This document shows positions 10,030 through 18,512 of a DNA stretch of 64,000 bases, one piece after another. The translations under genes and the position numbers were made by a program. Source of the stretch: an uncultured Anaerolineae bacterium (lineage in GTDB: Bacteria > Chloroflexota > Anaerolineae > Anaerolineales > Villigracilaceae). The stretch lies in contig CAKZJX010000011.1 of assembly GCA_937120535.1 (NCBI GenBank), positions 1-64,000 of the forward strand. Reading direction: 5' to 3'. Positions within the stretch are counted from its first letter, which is position 1. Every line of letters begins with the position of its first letter. The notes under the pieces are model-generated. The model was given only the letters and a program-made list of their open reading frames with translations, was not told where the DNA came from and did no database searches.

Positions 10030-10551
10030 ATGTATAAAGTGGGTCCAGAGGAACGGGTGAGCATCGTGATGGCATACACTCCGTCGGGGTTGGTGCGGGG
10101 TGAAGTGGTGATTCCCAAGGCGATCCGCGTCAACACGTGGTTGCGGACCGATAGTGCTCCGGAATATCTGCGCCTGTACAACGTAAACTGGCTACAAATT
10201 AGTGGCGGAGGTGCCAAAACCGCCGCTTATCGCGAACTCCTGCTGCCCCTCTCCCTCGTGATTGGTTTCCATCCGGCTCCTCCGAACCAGGAACCCCTCG
10301 ATTACGATGAACGTGAAGATAACCGGGTCAATCGGCATGTGATGGTGGTGATGGGACCGTTTGTGATCAATGGGTATTATCGTACAGCGGCTCAGAGCGA
10401 TTTAGCGACTACTTTACAAGTCTTGCATTCCCCGTGGCTTTCCATCTACTCGGCAGAGATCACTTCTCCACAACTGCCCCAAATGCCGGCGGTGCCGACG
10501 CCGATGTTGCTGGTGCGTCCTAATCAGGTGGGATTTGTGCCGCAGGAATAA
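10030..10551 (+). CDS. Conserved-looking hypothetical protein
   Basis: This is a 173-residue soluble protein (GTG 10024 would add two residues). ATG 10030 is preferred because AGGAG lies 10 bases upstream. It contains a central stretch like MVVMGPFVINGYYRTA and ends with a Pro-rich tail. There is no signal peptide or membrane segment. I do not recognise the family. Own -10 box upstream and a separate promoter downstream suggest a single-gene unit. Confidence 0.6.
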   Translation: MYKVGPEERVSIVMAYTPSGLVRGEVVIPKAIRVNTWLRTDSAPEYLRLYNVNWLQISGGGAKTAAYRELLLPLSLVIGFHPAPPNQEPLDYDEREDNRVNRHVMVVMGPFVINGYYRTAAQSDLATTLQVLHSPWLSIYSAEITSPQLPQMPAVPTPMLLVRPNQVGFVPQE

Positions 10552-10613
10552 ATGGTCGTCCGACAGGAAAATCGGTGACGATTGCCACTTTTCCGCAAAC
10601 CGGCAAGGCGCGA

Positions 10614-10619
10614 TATAAT
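10614..10619 (+). promoter_or_regulatory. Candidate -10 box of the PLP enzyme gene
   Basis: Perfect TATAAT, 33 bases before ATG 10652. The sequence 17 bases upstream (TTCCGC) is a weak -35 match. Confidence 0.5.
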
Positions 10620-10651
10620 CGGGTTGTCAGACAACTTGTCAGGAGTGTGCT

Positions 10652-12124
10652 ATGAGCAGAATCGATCTCACCGTATTTCCGGAGCGTCGCGCTCGGGCGG
10701 TGCAACGCGCTCGGGAACGTAATATTATCATCCCTACCTATGCTCAAATGAAAGATCCCAGCAAGATCCCGACTCGGATTGTAGAAGAACTCACGAGTAT
10801 TGGCCTTTGGGATGTTCACCCGCGTAATCTGTTCCGGATTACCTGGCACAACCAACCCGTCGCTTCCGGCGGGACCTTTGGCGGAGTCAATTATCTCGAG
10901 TTTCCGTCTTCGCTCACCGGCGTCCCCGCTCGGATTATCGCCCTGGTCGGGAAGTGGTTTCCCACAGGTGCGCACAAGGTCGGTGCAGCGTTCGGTTGTC
11001 TGGTGCCGCGCCTGGTCACCGGGCAATTTGATCCGACCACGCAGAAGGCGGTTTGGCCCTCGACCGGGAACTACTGCCGCGGAGGAGCCTACGACTCGGC
11101 GCTGTTAGCATGCGAGTCAATCGCCATCTTGCCCGAAGGGATGTCGCGCGAGCGCTTTGAGTGGCTCTCCAAGATCGCCGGAGAGGTGATCAAAACCCCG
11201 GGATCGGAGTCGAACGTCAAGGAGATTTTCGATAAATGCAAAGAGCTGCGCGCTTCGGGCGAAGATTTGATGATTTTCAATCAATTTGAAGAATTCGGCA
11301 ACTACCTATGGCACTTCGAGGTGACAGGTCATGCCATGGAAGAGGTTTTGCAAACGGTCATGGGACCGCGCGATCGCTATCGCGGTATGGTCTCGGCTAC
11401 CGGTTCGGCCGGCACCATTGCCAGTGGCGACTGCATGAAGATCCTCTTCCCCGATAGCAAGATCGCTGCCAGCGAAGCCCTGCAATGTCCTACGTTGCTC
11501 GAGAATGGCTTCGGGGCACATCGCATCGAAGGGATTGGCGACAAGCACGTGCCTTGGATCCATAACGTGAAGAACACCGACTTGGTTGTGGCCATTGATG
11601 ACAACGCAGTGGTCAACGTGGCACGACTGTTCAATGAGAGGGCCGGCCGGACGTACTTGGTGAAGCGCGGCGTCCCAGAAGAGTTGGTGCAGCAATTGGA
11701 CCTGCTGGGCTTTTCTGGTATTTCGAACGTCTTGACTGCCATCAAGATGGCCAAGTATTATGAGCTGGGGGAGCATGACATTATCTTGACCGTCTTGACC
11801 GACTCGATGGAGCTATATCAAAGCCGCCTGCAAGAGATGCGCCAAGAGATGGGTGAATATGATGAACGGACAGCAGCAGTGGACTATGCTCGCTGGATCC
11901 TGCAGCAATCCACCGATAACATGCTTGAGCTGCGGTACACCGACCGCCGCCGAATTCACAATCTCAAGTACTTCACCTGGGTTGAGCAACAGGGAAAGAC
12001 CTACGAAGAGATCCTGGCCCAGTGGTATGACCCGGATTATTGGACGGCTGTGCAACGCCAAGCGGAAGAAATTGACGAGCTGATCACAGCATTCAACCGC
12101 GATGTGGGCTTGCTGAACGAGTAG
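10652..12124 (+). CDS. Fold-type II PLP-dependent enzyme (cysteine synthase/Trp synthase beta-like)
   Basis: A 490-residue enzyme of the tryptophan-synthase-beta superfamily. GAHKVGAAFG carries the PLP lysine, STGNYCRGGAYDSA is the substrate/asparagine loop, and SATGSAGTIASGD is the glycine-rich phosphate-binding loop. The protein is longer than cysteine synthase (about 310) and has a C-terminal extension of about 100 residues rich in Tyr and acidic residues. The reaction is not predictable: beta-elimination or beta-replacement on an amino acid is typical of the fold. A hairpin begins about ten bases after its stop. Confidence 0.85.
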   Translation: MSRIDLTVFPERRARAVQRARERNIIIPTYAQMKDPSKIPTRIVEELTSIGLWDVHPRNLFRITWHNQPVASGGTFGGVNYLEFPSSLTGVPARIIALVGKWFPTGAHKVGAAFGCLVPRLVTGQFDPTTQKAVWPSTGNYCRGGAYDSALLACESIAILPEGMSRERFEWLSKIAGEVIKTPGSESNVKEIFDKCKELRASGEDLMIFNQFEEFGNYLWHFEVTGHAMEEVLQTVMGPRDRYRGMVSATGSAGTIASGDCMKILFPDSKIAASEALQCPTLLENGFGAHRIEGIGDKHVPWIHNVKNTDLVVAIDDNAVVNVARLFNERAGRTYLVKRGVPEELVQQLDLLGFSGISNVLTAIKMAKYYELGEHDIILTVLTDSMELYQSRLQEMRQEMGEYDERTAAVDYARWILQQSTDNMLELRYTDRRRIHNLKYFTWVEQQGKTYEEILAQWYDPDYWTAVQRQAEEIDELITAFNRDVGLLNE

Positions 12125-12158
12125 AAAAAAGACAACCCCCCGTTTGAGGCGGGGGGTT
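12124..12158 (-). terminator. Terminator after glgC, possibly bidirectional
   Basis: AACCCCCCG/CGGGGGGTT stem (12134-12158). Reading on the minus strand the stem is followed by GTCTTTTTTC, a proper U-tract for glgC. On the plus strand it directly follows the PLP enzyme gene but lacks a T-run. Confidence 0.88.
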
Positions 12159-12206
12159 ATGATCCAGGACGGTGGGGCAAATGCCGGCCGGCATGCTCAG
12201 CTCGGC

Positions 12207-13502
12207 CTAAGCCATGCTTTGGGCGTTTACGCTTTCGGGTGCGATGACGGTGCCGGCGGGAATGTAGGTATCTTTGGGGATGACGACGATCCCATCTCGC
12301 ACAACCCAGAGCGCAGAGGCATCCATCCCCTCGGGGATGTTTGTCCCTTCGGGGAAGGGGCGGACGATCACGCCCTTGCCGAGGCGCACGTTTTTGTCCA
12401 AGATAGCGCCTTCGATGTCGCACTTCGGACCGATCCCGAGCGGGACTTCACCGCGACGATCAGGGCGGTCGTAGTAATCGGCGCCCATGATTACGCTATT
12501 ACGGATCCGCGTGCCGGCTTGAATCTGGGAACGCACCCCCACCACCGAATTCACGATCTCGGCACTCTGGATGCGACATCCTTCGGCGAGCAACACGTTT
12601 TTCAGCAAACTGTCTTCGACAATTGAGCCGGGAAGGACGCGAGCATTGGTGTAGATCGGCCGTTGTGGATCATAGAAGTTGAAGGGGGAATTGGGCTGGG
12701 TGAGTTCTAGGTTGGTGTCGTAGAAAGAGCGGATCGTCCCAATATCCTGCCAATATCCATCGAAGTCATAGCCATACACAGCGTGGGTCTTAATGGCTGC
12801 CGGGATGACATGGGAGCCGAAATCGTCAAAATCTGGGTAGGCGGTGAGAAAATGATACAGTGCTTCATATTTGAAGACGTAGATGCCCATGGAGGCCAAG
12901 AAAGGGCGCTCTTTTTCATCGCGACTGACCAAATCGGCCAGCTCAGCGCGGCCTTTGGGCTTCTCTTTGAAGTCGATGATACGACAATCCTCGTCTCGTT
13001 TCAGGATGCCAAAACGATGGGCATCGCGTCGAGAAACTGGTTGGACGGCTACAGTGATGTCGGCTCGCTTGTCCCAGTGGAATTGCACCAGGGCTGCGTA
13101 GTCCATGCGGTAGAGGTGATCGCCGGCCAGGATCAGGATGTCCTTGGCGCCCGAAGCGCGGATCTCGAAGAGTTGTTTGCGCACGGCATCGGCTGTTCCC
13201 TGATACCAGTCCTCCGACGACAGGGTTTGCTCTGCCGCCAAGATTTGCACCCAGCCGGTATGGAAATTATCAAAGTAATAGGTCTGGGTGATGTGGCGAT
13301 GCAGAGAAACCGAGTTGAACTGGGTCAACACGGCAATGCGATAGATGCCCGAATTGATGCAGTTGCTGATGGGAATGTCGATCAGACGGTATTTGCCTGC
13401 GATGGGAACGGCGGGTTTGGAGCGCAGTTGGGTGAGTGGCCATAGGCGAGCGCCGCGACCACCTCCCAGAATAACGGCCAGGATACTGTTCAGGTCGGGC
13501 AT
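12207..13502 (-). CDS. glgC: Glucose-1-phosphate adenylyltransferase
   Basis: Makes ADP-glucose from ATP and glucose-1-phosphate for glycogen synthesis. The true start is ATG 13502 (MPDLNSILAVILGGG), with GAGGAG just upstream; this gives 431 residues, the normal GlgC length. The GGGRGARLWPLT nucleotide site, SKPAVPIAGKYRLIDIPISN, GTADAVRKQL, AGDHLYRMDY and FKEKP blocks are present, followed by a left-handed beta-helix C-terminal domain. A 40-residue ORF ends 20 bases upstream and the pair share a long leader. Confidence 0.95.
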   Translation of the reverse strand: MPDLNSILAVILGGGRGARLWPLTQLRSKPAVPIAGKYRLIDIPISNCINSGIYRIAVLTQFNSVSLHRHITQTYYFDNFHTGWVQILAAEQTLSSEDWYQGTADAVRKQLFEIRASGAKDILILAGDHLYRMDYAALVQFHWDKRADITVAVQPVSRRDAHRFGILKRDEDCRIIDFKEKPKGRAELADLVSRDEKERPFLASMGIYVFKYEALYHFLTAYPDFDDFGSHVIPAAIKTHAVYGYDFDGYWQDIGTIRSFYDTNLELTQPNSPFNFYDPQRPIYTNARVLPGSIVEDSLLKNVLLAEGCRIQSAEIVNSVVGVRSQIQAGTRIRNSVIMGADYYDRPDRRGEVPLGIGPKCDIEGAILDKNVRLGKGVIVRPFPEGTNIPEGMDASALWVVRDGIVVIPKDTYIPAGTVIAPESVNAQSMA

Positions 13503-13522
13503 GGGGGGCTCCTCGTAGAGGC

Positions 13523-13645
13523 TTAGGGCTTTCCGTTCAGCTGTTTGGGAGTTGGGTTTCTGTGGAACTTCGAGAGAAGGTATACGATCGGATAGGCAAG
13601 CAAGATGAACAGATCCATCAGCAGGAAGAGCAAGTAAAGTTTCAT
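13523..13645 (-). CDS. Small membrane protein upstream of glgC (40 residues)
   Basis: ATG 13645 is preceded by AAAGGAGAAGAAGCC, one of the strongest ribosome sites in the window. It opens a 40-residue frame whose first 24 residues form one hydrophobic segment (MKLYLLFLLMDLFILLAYPI at the start), followed by a basic, Pro-rich tail. It stops 20 bases before the glgC start. I recognise no family; it may be a small membrane protein or a regulatory leader peptide for glgC. Confidence 0.55.
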   Translation of the reverse strand: MKLYLLFLLMDLFILLAYPIVYLLSKFHRNPTPKQLNGKP

Positions 13646-13885
13646 GGCTTCTTCTCCTTTCTCCCGCATTGGGTGCGGGAGGGACGCCCAAAGTCTTCCC
13701 TCGGGACAATGCCTCTAAAACGACGGCAGCGATGGCTGCTTTTTCTCGCCCTACACACCGACTAGGCGGCTCAGGATAAGCCCAGACTGGCACTTAACCG
13801 TTCTCCTGTGTTGCTAAGGAACAGCTTGAATGGCCGGATGTAGAACGGTATCACACCTATTGCAGAGTGTTTTGATTCAATTATA
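13646..13885 (-). promoter_or_regulatory. Long leader of the small ORF/glgC transcript
   Basis: A perfect TATAAT on the minus strand (13880-13885) would start a transcript near 13873, leaving a leader of about 230 bases before the 40-residue ORF. The leader holds a perfect 8-bp hairpin (CTCCCGCA/TGCGGGAG, 13661-13681) directly upstream of the ribosome site. No -35 box is convincing. I match it to no known riboswitch. From 13886 to the tRNA terminator I see no gene. Confidence 0.4.
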
Positions 13886-14015
13886 CACATAGAACGGCAA
13901 ACGCGCGCGTCGTGCTGTGGTTCAATCGAACTGTTGATCGTATGGGCGATTGGAGTTGCGGAAAAACGCTAGGTAAACTTGGCGCACAAGGAGAGCAGAC
14001 TAAGTGTACCTTAAC

Positions 14016-14037
14016 AAAAAATGCCCTCCTGCGAGGG
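14016..14037 (-). terminator. Terminator after tRNA-Leu
   Basis: On the minus strand CCCTC-GCAG-GAGGG is followed by CATTTTTT, about 27 bases beyond the tRNA 3' end. Confidence 0.75.
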
Positions 14038-14063
14038 AAGGGGCGTTTCGTGTATAATCCAGG

Positions 14064-14147
<84 letters not shown>

Positions 14148-14172
14148 ATGTCGTCTTTTTCAGGCGGCCTAG

Positions 14173-14201
14173 AGTATAACAATTCTCTTGACAGTGGTCA
14201 A
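14173..14201 (-). promoter_or_regulatory. Promoter of tRNA-Leu
   Basis: Minus-strand TTGACC (14196-14201), 17-base spacer, TATACT (14173-14178), about 26 bases before the mature tRNA 5' end. Confidence 0.8.
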
Positions 14202-14232
14202 GGTGGAACGGGCAAGCGCAAGAGAGAATGCT

Positions 14233-15291
14233 ATGAAACTTGGGATCATCGGACTTCCTCAATCCGGGAAAACCACCCTGTTCAATGCTCTGACTCACGG
14301 TCGGGCGCCGCTCACCGCCTCAGTGGGTCGTGTGGAGCTTCATCAGGCCGTGGTAGACGTCCACGACCCGCGCGTGGACGCGCTCGCAGCGATGTTCAAA
14401 GCGCGCAAGGCGACCTATGCCAAGATCACCTATGTGGACATTGCCGGCCTGGAGGCCGGCGCCGCTAAAACCGGCTTCTCCGGCACCCTCCTGAATCAGC
14501 TCTCCCAGATGGATGGCTTTCTGCTAGTAGTGCGTTGCTTTGAAGACGAAAACGTACCCCATCCCCTAGGCCATGTGGACCCGACGCGAGATATTGAGGT
14601 CGTAGAAGGCGAGTTTTTGCTCAACGACCTGATCATGGTGGAGCGCAAACTGGAACGATTGGCCGAGGAACGCAAGAAAGGGGCAACCGACAAGGCGCTC
14701 AACGCTCGGCAGACAGAGTTCTTTGAGCGGCTGCATCGAACCCTTTCGGAAGGCAAGCCCTTGCGTCATTTGCAGTTCACTGCCGAGCAGCAGAGAGAAC
14801 TTTCTAGTTTTGGGCTGCTGACGCGCAAGCCGATCTTGATCATCTTCAACGTAGGCGAGGGGAAGGCTCCCCCCTCGCTTTCGATGGGCTATCCCAGCGT
14901 GGCGGTTCAAGGAAAACTGGAGATGGAAATCGCTCAGTTGCCGCCGGGGGAAATGGCGCTCTTCTTGCGGGAATTTGGGATTGAGAAGCCGATGTTCACC
15001 CAAATTGGGCGTTTGGCGTATGATATGCTGGACATGATCTCTTTCCTGACGACTGTCGAAAACGAGGTGCGGGCCTGGCCGATCCGTCGCGGCGCTACTG
15101 CCCTAGAAGCGGCGGGAGCGATTCATACCGATCTGCAAAAGGGGTTCATCCGGGCCGAGGTGATCGCCTATGAGGACCTGATCCGCCTGGGATCTATGCA
15201 CGAAGCGAAGCAGAAAGGGAAGGTGCGGCTGGAGGGGAAGGAGTATATCGTCCAAGATGGAGATGTGCTGTATATCCGATTTAATGTATAA
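14233..15291 (+). CDS. ychF: YchF/OLA1-type P-loop NTPase with TGS domain
   Basis: A 352-residue member of the Obg-related YchF family, which prefers ATP and binds ribosomes. The start MKLGIIGLPQSGKTTLF contains the G1 loop, with GLPQSGKTT in place of the common GLPNVGKST. DIAGLEAGA is the G3 region. The usual G4 region reads IFNVGEG, and a C-terminal TGS domain (about residues 265-350) ends GDVLYIRFNV. ATG 14233 is chosen over the GTG at 14188 because it begins exactly at the conserved MKLGIIG. A TATAAT overlaps the stop codon and may serve the next gene. Confidence 0.9.
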   Translation: MKLGIIGLPQSGKTTLFNALTHGRAPLTASVGRVELHQAVVDVHDPRVDALAAMFKARKATYAKITYVDIAGLEAGAAKTGFSGTLLNQLSQMDGFLLVVRCFEDENVPHPLGHVDPTRDIEVVEGEFLLNDLIMVERKLERLAEERKKGATDKALNARQTEFFERLHRTLSEGKPLRHLQFTAEQQRELSSFGLLTRKPILIIFNVGEGKAPPSLSMGYPSVAVQGKLEMEIAQLPPGEMALFLREFGIEKPMFTQIGRLAYDMLDMISFLTTVENEVRAWPIRRGATALEAAGAIHTDLQKGFIRAEVIAYEDLIRLGSMHEAKQKGKVRLEGKEYIVQDGDVLYIRFNV

Positions 15292-15327
15292 TCCCTGCGC
15301 GCAAACCTTCTTTCGTGGAGACATTCT

Positions 15328-17088
15328 ATGCCCTATAAGCTCTCTCGCTGGTCGTTGGAGGATCTCTTTCCAGGGATTCAGAGCTCCGAACTGGAAGCAG
15401 CGTTCAAGCAAGTTGAAGAACGGGTAGCGGCTTTTGAAGCGATTCGTCCACAGCTGCGCCCCGATCTATCGGGCGAGCAGTTCGTGCAATTTCTCAAAAT
15501 GCTGGAAGACCTGATCCGCTTGACCAACAAGCTGGACGCGTATGCCGGCCTGTCGTTTGCTGCCAACACTCAAGATCAGGCGGCGATCACGTTGCAAGCT
15601 CGAACGCGCCAGTTCATGGCCGAGATGAACAACCGCGTCTTGTTCTTCAGCCTGTGGTGGAAGGGACTGGACGACGAGCCGGCCCAACGCCTAATGGAAG
15701 CCTCTGGCCCTTATCGCTACTATTTGGAGGAGATGCGCCACTTCAAGCCGCATACCTTGAGCGAAGCAGAGGAGAAGGTGATTAACCTCAAGGATGTGAC
15801 CGGCGCCGGCGCCTTGATCAACCTCTACGATAGCATCACCAATTGCTACGTCTTCAAATTGCGGGTGAACGGCAAGACCCAGCAACTCACGCGCGGCGAG
15901 CTGATGAATTACGTGTACAGCCCCGATCCGAAGTTGCGCGCTGCAGCCTATCGGGAGCTGTTGCGGGTCTTCGGCAACGATGGGCTGATCCTCGGTCAGA
16001 TGTATCAGACGCGGGTTCGCGATTGGTACAACGAATACCTCGTCTTGCGCCAGTTCAAGAGCCCGATCGCCGCCCGCAATTTGATGAACGATGTTCCTGA
16101 CGAGGCGGTGGACGTGCTTTTGGATGTGGCGCGGCGCAACGCCCCGGTGTTTCAGCGGTTCTTCAAGATCAAGGCCCGCGTGTTGGGGAGGAGGAAATTG
16201 CGCCGCTACGACATCTATGCGCCCACTACCGCCTCCACCCGAAAGTATCCCTTCCCCAAGGCGGCCGAGATGGTGCTCGAGTCGTTCTCGGACTTCTTGC
16301 CGGAGTTCGGGGAGTTGGCGCAGCGCGTCTTCGAAGAGAAACACCTGGATAGCGAGATCCGCAAGGGCAAGATGAGTGGAGCGTTCTGCGCGTCTATCGT
16401 GCCAGAGATGACGCCGTATGTGTTGGTGAATTATCAGGGCAATGCCCGCGAGGTGGCCACCTTGGCCCATGAATTGGGGCATGCCATTCACTCCATGCTG
16501 GCCTCGCATCACACCGTGTTCACTTTCCACTCTTCGCTGCCATTGGCAGAGACAGCCTCTACCTTTGGGGAGATGATGTTGGTTGAGCGCATGCTGGCGA
16601 AGGAGCGCAGCAAGGCGGTGCGCCGCGATATCCTGTTCCGCCAGGTGGACGATTCTTACGCTACAATCGGACGCCAGGCTTGGTTTGCCATGTTTGAGCG
16701 CCAAGCGCATGATATGGTGATGAAGAACGCCAGCGTGGACGAGATCTCGCAGATGTATTTTGAGAATCTCAAGGAGCAGTTTGGCGATGCGGTGGAGTTG
16801 CCGGAGGAGTTTCGCTGGGAGTGGGTGGCCATCCCGCACTTTTATCATACGCCGTTCTACGTCTACGCCTATGCCTTTGGGAAGTTGTTGGTGCTCTCGC
16901 TGTATAAGCAGTACAAAGCCGAGGGCGAATCGTTCAGGCCGCGTTATCGCGCTATCCTGGCCGCTGGTGGTTCGGATTCGCCGGCTCGTATCCTGGCCCA
17001 GGCCGGGATCGATGTTCGCTCGGCCGACTTCTGGCAGGGCGGGTTCGATGTGATCCGCGAGCAGGTGGAGGAGCTCGAGCAGTTGTAG
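15328..17088 (+). CDS. pepF: Oligoendopeptidase F (M3 metallopeptidase)
   Basis: A 586-residue cytosolic zinc peptidase that degrades oligopeptides. The HExxH zinc motif is LAHELGHAIHS with His381, Glu382 and His385; the third ligand lies in the following TASTFGEMM segment. The N-terminal helical domain and C-terminal PFYVYAYAFGKLL block are typical of the PepF family. Start ATG 15328 lies 36 bp after ychF. A terminator hairpin follows. Confidence 0.94.
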   Translation: MPYKLSRWSLEDLFPGIQSSELEAAFKQVEERVAAFEAIRPQLRPDLSGEQFVQFLKMLEDLIRLTNKLDAYAGLSFAANTQDQAAITLQARTRQFMAEMNNRVLFFSLWWKGLDDEPAQRLMEASGPYRYYLEEMRHFKPHTLSEAEEKVINLKDVTGAGALINLYDSITNCYVFKLRVNGKTQQLTRGELMNYVYSPDPKLRAAAYRELLRVFGNDGLILGQMYQTRVRDWYNEYLVLRQFKSPIAARNLMNDVPDEAVDVLLDVARRNAPVFQRFFKIKARVLGRRKLRRYDIYAPTTASTRKYPFPKAAEMVLESFSDFLPEFGELAQRVFEEKHLDSEIRKGKMSGAFCASIVPEMTPYVLVNYQGNAREVATLAHELGHAIHSMLASHHTVFTFHSSLPLAETASTFGEMMLVERMLAKERSKAVRRDILFRQVDDSYATIGRQAWFAMFERQAHDMVMKNASVDEISQMYFENLKEQFGDAVELPEEFRWEWVAIPHFYHTPFYVYAYAFGKLLVLSLYKQYKAEGESFRPRYRAILAAGGSDSPARILAQAGIDVRSADFWQGGFDVIREQVEELEQL

Positions 17089-17117
17089 CAGCCGTCCGGT
17101 CGTCTCATTCAAGGAAA

Positions 17118-17156
17118 TGGCCGCCTTGCCGAACAGGAGCGGCCAGTTTGGTTTCC
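17118..17156 (+). terminator. Terminator after pepF
   Basis: TGGCCGC/GCGGCCA perfect stem (17118-17145) with a 14-base loop, followed by GTTTGGTTT. Lies between convergent pepF and kynU. Confidence 0.65.
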
Positions 17157-17171
17157 GGTTGGGCAGGGAGG

Positions 17172-18512
17172 TTAGGTCACGGTGAGGCGAGCGTGGGGGT
17201 AGGCTTGGTAGCGTTTTTTGAGCATCACCGTTCGAATACGGTCGAAGGCCTGCCACACGTCGCTGAAGGAGACGTAGAGCGGGGCGAAGCCCAGGCGAAT
17301 GTTGTCGGGGGCGCGAAAGTCAGGGATCAGGCGCATCTCTTCGATCAAGGCGCGGGTGATGCGATAAGCTTCGGGGTGGCGCAGGCTAATGTGGGCGCCG
17401 CGCCGCGCTGGGTCTCGCGGGGAAGCGAGGGAGAAGCCGAACGGGGTGAGGAGATGCTCGGTGAGGTAGGCGGCGTATTCGGTGAGGCAGATCGCTTTTC
17501 GGCGAATGCGTTCGATGCCGGCCTGACGGATCGGTTCCAGGGCTGCCTCGAGCGTGAGCAGGGAGAGTATGGGTTGGGTTCCCACTAGAAAGCGCCGAAT
17601 GCCCGGGGCCGGCAGATAGTCCAATTCGAAGTCGAAGGGAGCGCGCTGACCCCACCAGCCCCAGATGGGAGAGGTCACCCAATCTTGGAGCCGGCGGTTG
17701 ACGTAGAGAAAGGCTGGAGACCCTGGGCCGCCGTTCAGGTATTTGTAGGTGCAGCCGATGGCAAAGTCTACCTGCCAGTCGTCGAGGGCCATGGGGATCA
17801 CGCCGACCGAGTGGCTGAGATCCCAGAGCACCAGGGCGCCTTTGCGATGGGCCAGCTCGGTGATGGCTCGCATGTCGTACAGGTAGCCGCTCTTGAAGAC
17901 GACGTGAGAGAGGGTGACTAGGGCTGTTTGGTCGGTGATGGCGGTGGTTAGCTGGTCGAGGTTGGGGGTGATTCCGTCGTCGGAGCCGAGGTATTGAACG
18001 GTGTAGCCTGGGTCGCTGCCCAAACTCTGGCCATGGAGCGGAGATGGGGAGAGCAGGTTGGCAATGCCCTGGAGAATGTAGGCGTCGGAGGGGAAGTTGA
18101 GGGTGTCGGTGAGGATATGTTTGCGTTCTGGGCGCAGGGAGAGAGCCGCCAGGGCCAGTTTGTAGAGGTTGATGGAGGTGGTATCGCTCACGATCACTTG
18201 GCCGGGGGCAGCGCCGATCAGTTCGCCGATGGCGTCGCCAACTCGCAGCGGGGCGTCCCACCAGCCTCGGTTCCAGCTGCGGATCAGGTCGCGCCCCCAT
18301 TCTTCTTCGATCGCATGACGGGCGCGCTGGATTGCCGCTTTGGGTAGGCGGCCCAGGGAGTTGCCGTCGAGGTAGATCAGGTCGGGCTCGGCGAAGACGA
18401 AGTGATGGCGGAAGGGGGCTAGCTCGTCGTGGGCGTCGAGGGCTAGGGCGAAGTCGTGGTCCGGGGCGAAGGGCCCCGCCGAGGTGGAGGGGGAATCGTC
18501 GTGGAGGGTCAT
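17172..18512 (-). CDS. kynU: Kynureninase
   Basis: PLP enzyme that cleaves kynurenine (or 3-hydroxykynurenine) to anthranilate and alanine. The 446-residue protein has the signature YLDGNSLGRLPKAA near residue 48, the DLSHSVGVIP aspartate block, and CTYKYLNGGPGSPAF with the PLP lysine. Length is near the family norm. The start overlaps the stop of the upstream GMC oxidoreductase gene by four bases, so the two are coupled. No other tryptophan-catabolism gene is in the window. Confidence 0.93.
   Translation of the reverse strand: MTLHDDSPSTSAGPFAPDHDFALALDAHDELAPFRHHFVFAEPDLIYLDGNSLGRLPKAAIQRARHAIEEEWGRDLIRSWNRGWWDAPLRVGDAIGELIGAAPGQVIVSDTTSINLYKLALAALSLRPERKHILTDTLNFPSDAYILQGIANLLSPSPLHGQSLGSDPGYTVQYLGSDDGITPNLDQLTTAITDQTALVTLSHVVFKSGYLYDMRAITELAHRKGALVLWDLSHSVGVIPMALDDWQVDFAIGCTYKYLNGGPGSPAFLYVNRRLQDWVTSPIWGWWGQRAPFDFELDYLPAPGIRRFLVGTQPILSLLTLEAALEPIRQAGIERIRRKAICLTEYAAYLTEHLLTPFGFSLASPRDPARRGAHISLRHPEAYRITRALIEEMRLIPDFRAPDNIRLGFAPLYVSFSDVWQAFDRIRTVMLKKRYQAYPHARLTVT

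Noticed and set aside
12783-13445. 220-codon plus-strand frame opposite glgC
   Set aside because: Covers conserved glgC sequence in antisense; no ribosome site and no known motif.
13503-13793. N-terminal extension of GlgC
   Set aside because: The frame is open, but the GlgC family begins at MPDLNSILAVILGGG with a good ribosome site; the upstream part overlaps the 40-residue ORF in another frame.
13646-13873. Known riboswitch (cyclic di-GMP, glycine or similar) before glgC
   Set aside because: I looked for the conserved cores of these classes and did not see them; only generic hairpins are present.
15691-17256. 521-codon minus-strand frame opposite pepF
   Set aside because: It lies wholly over a strongly conserved oligoendopeptidase gene, is rich in His/Leu/Arg low-complexity sequence, and matches no family.
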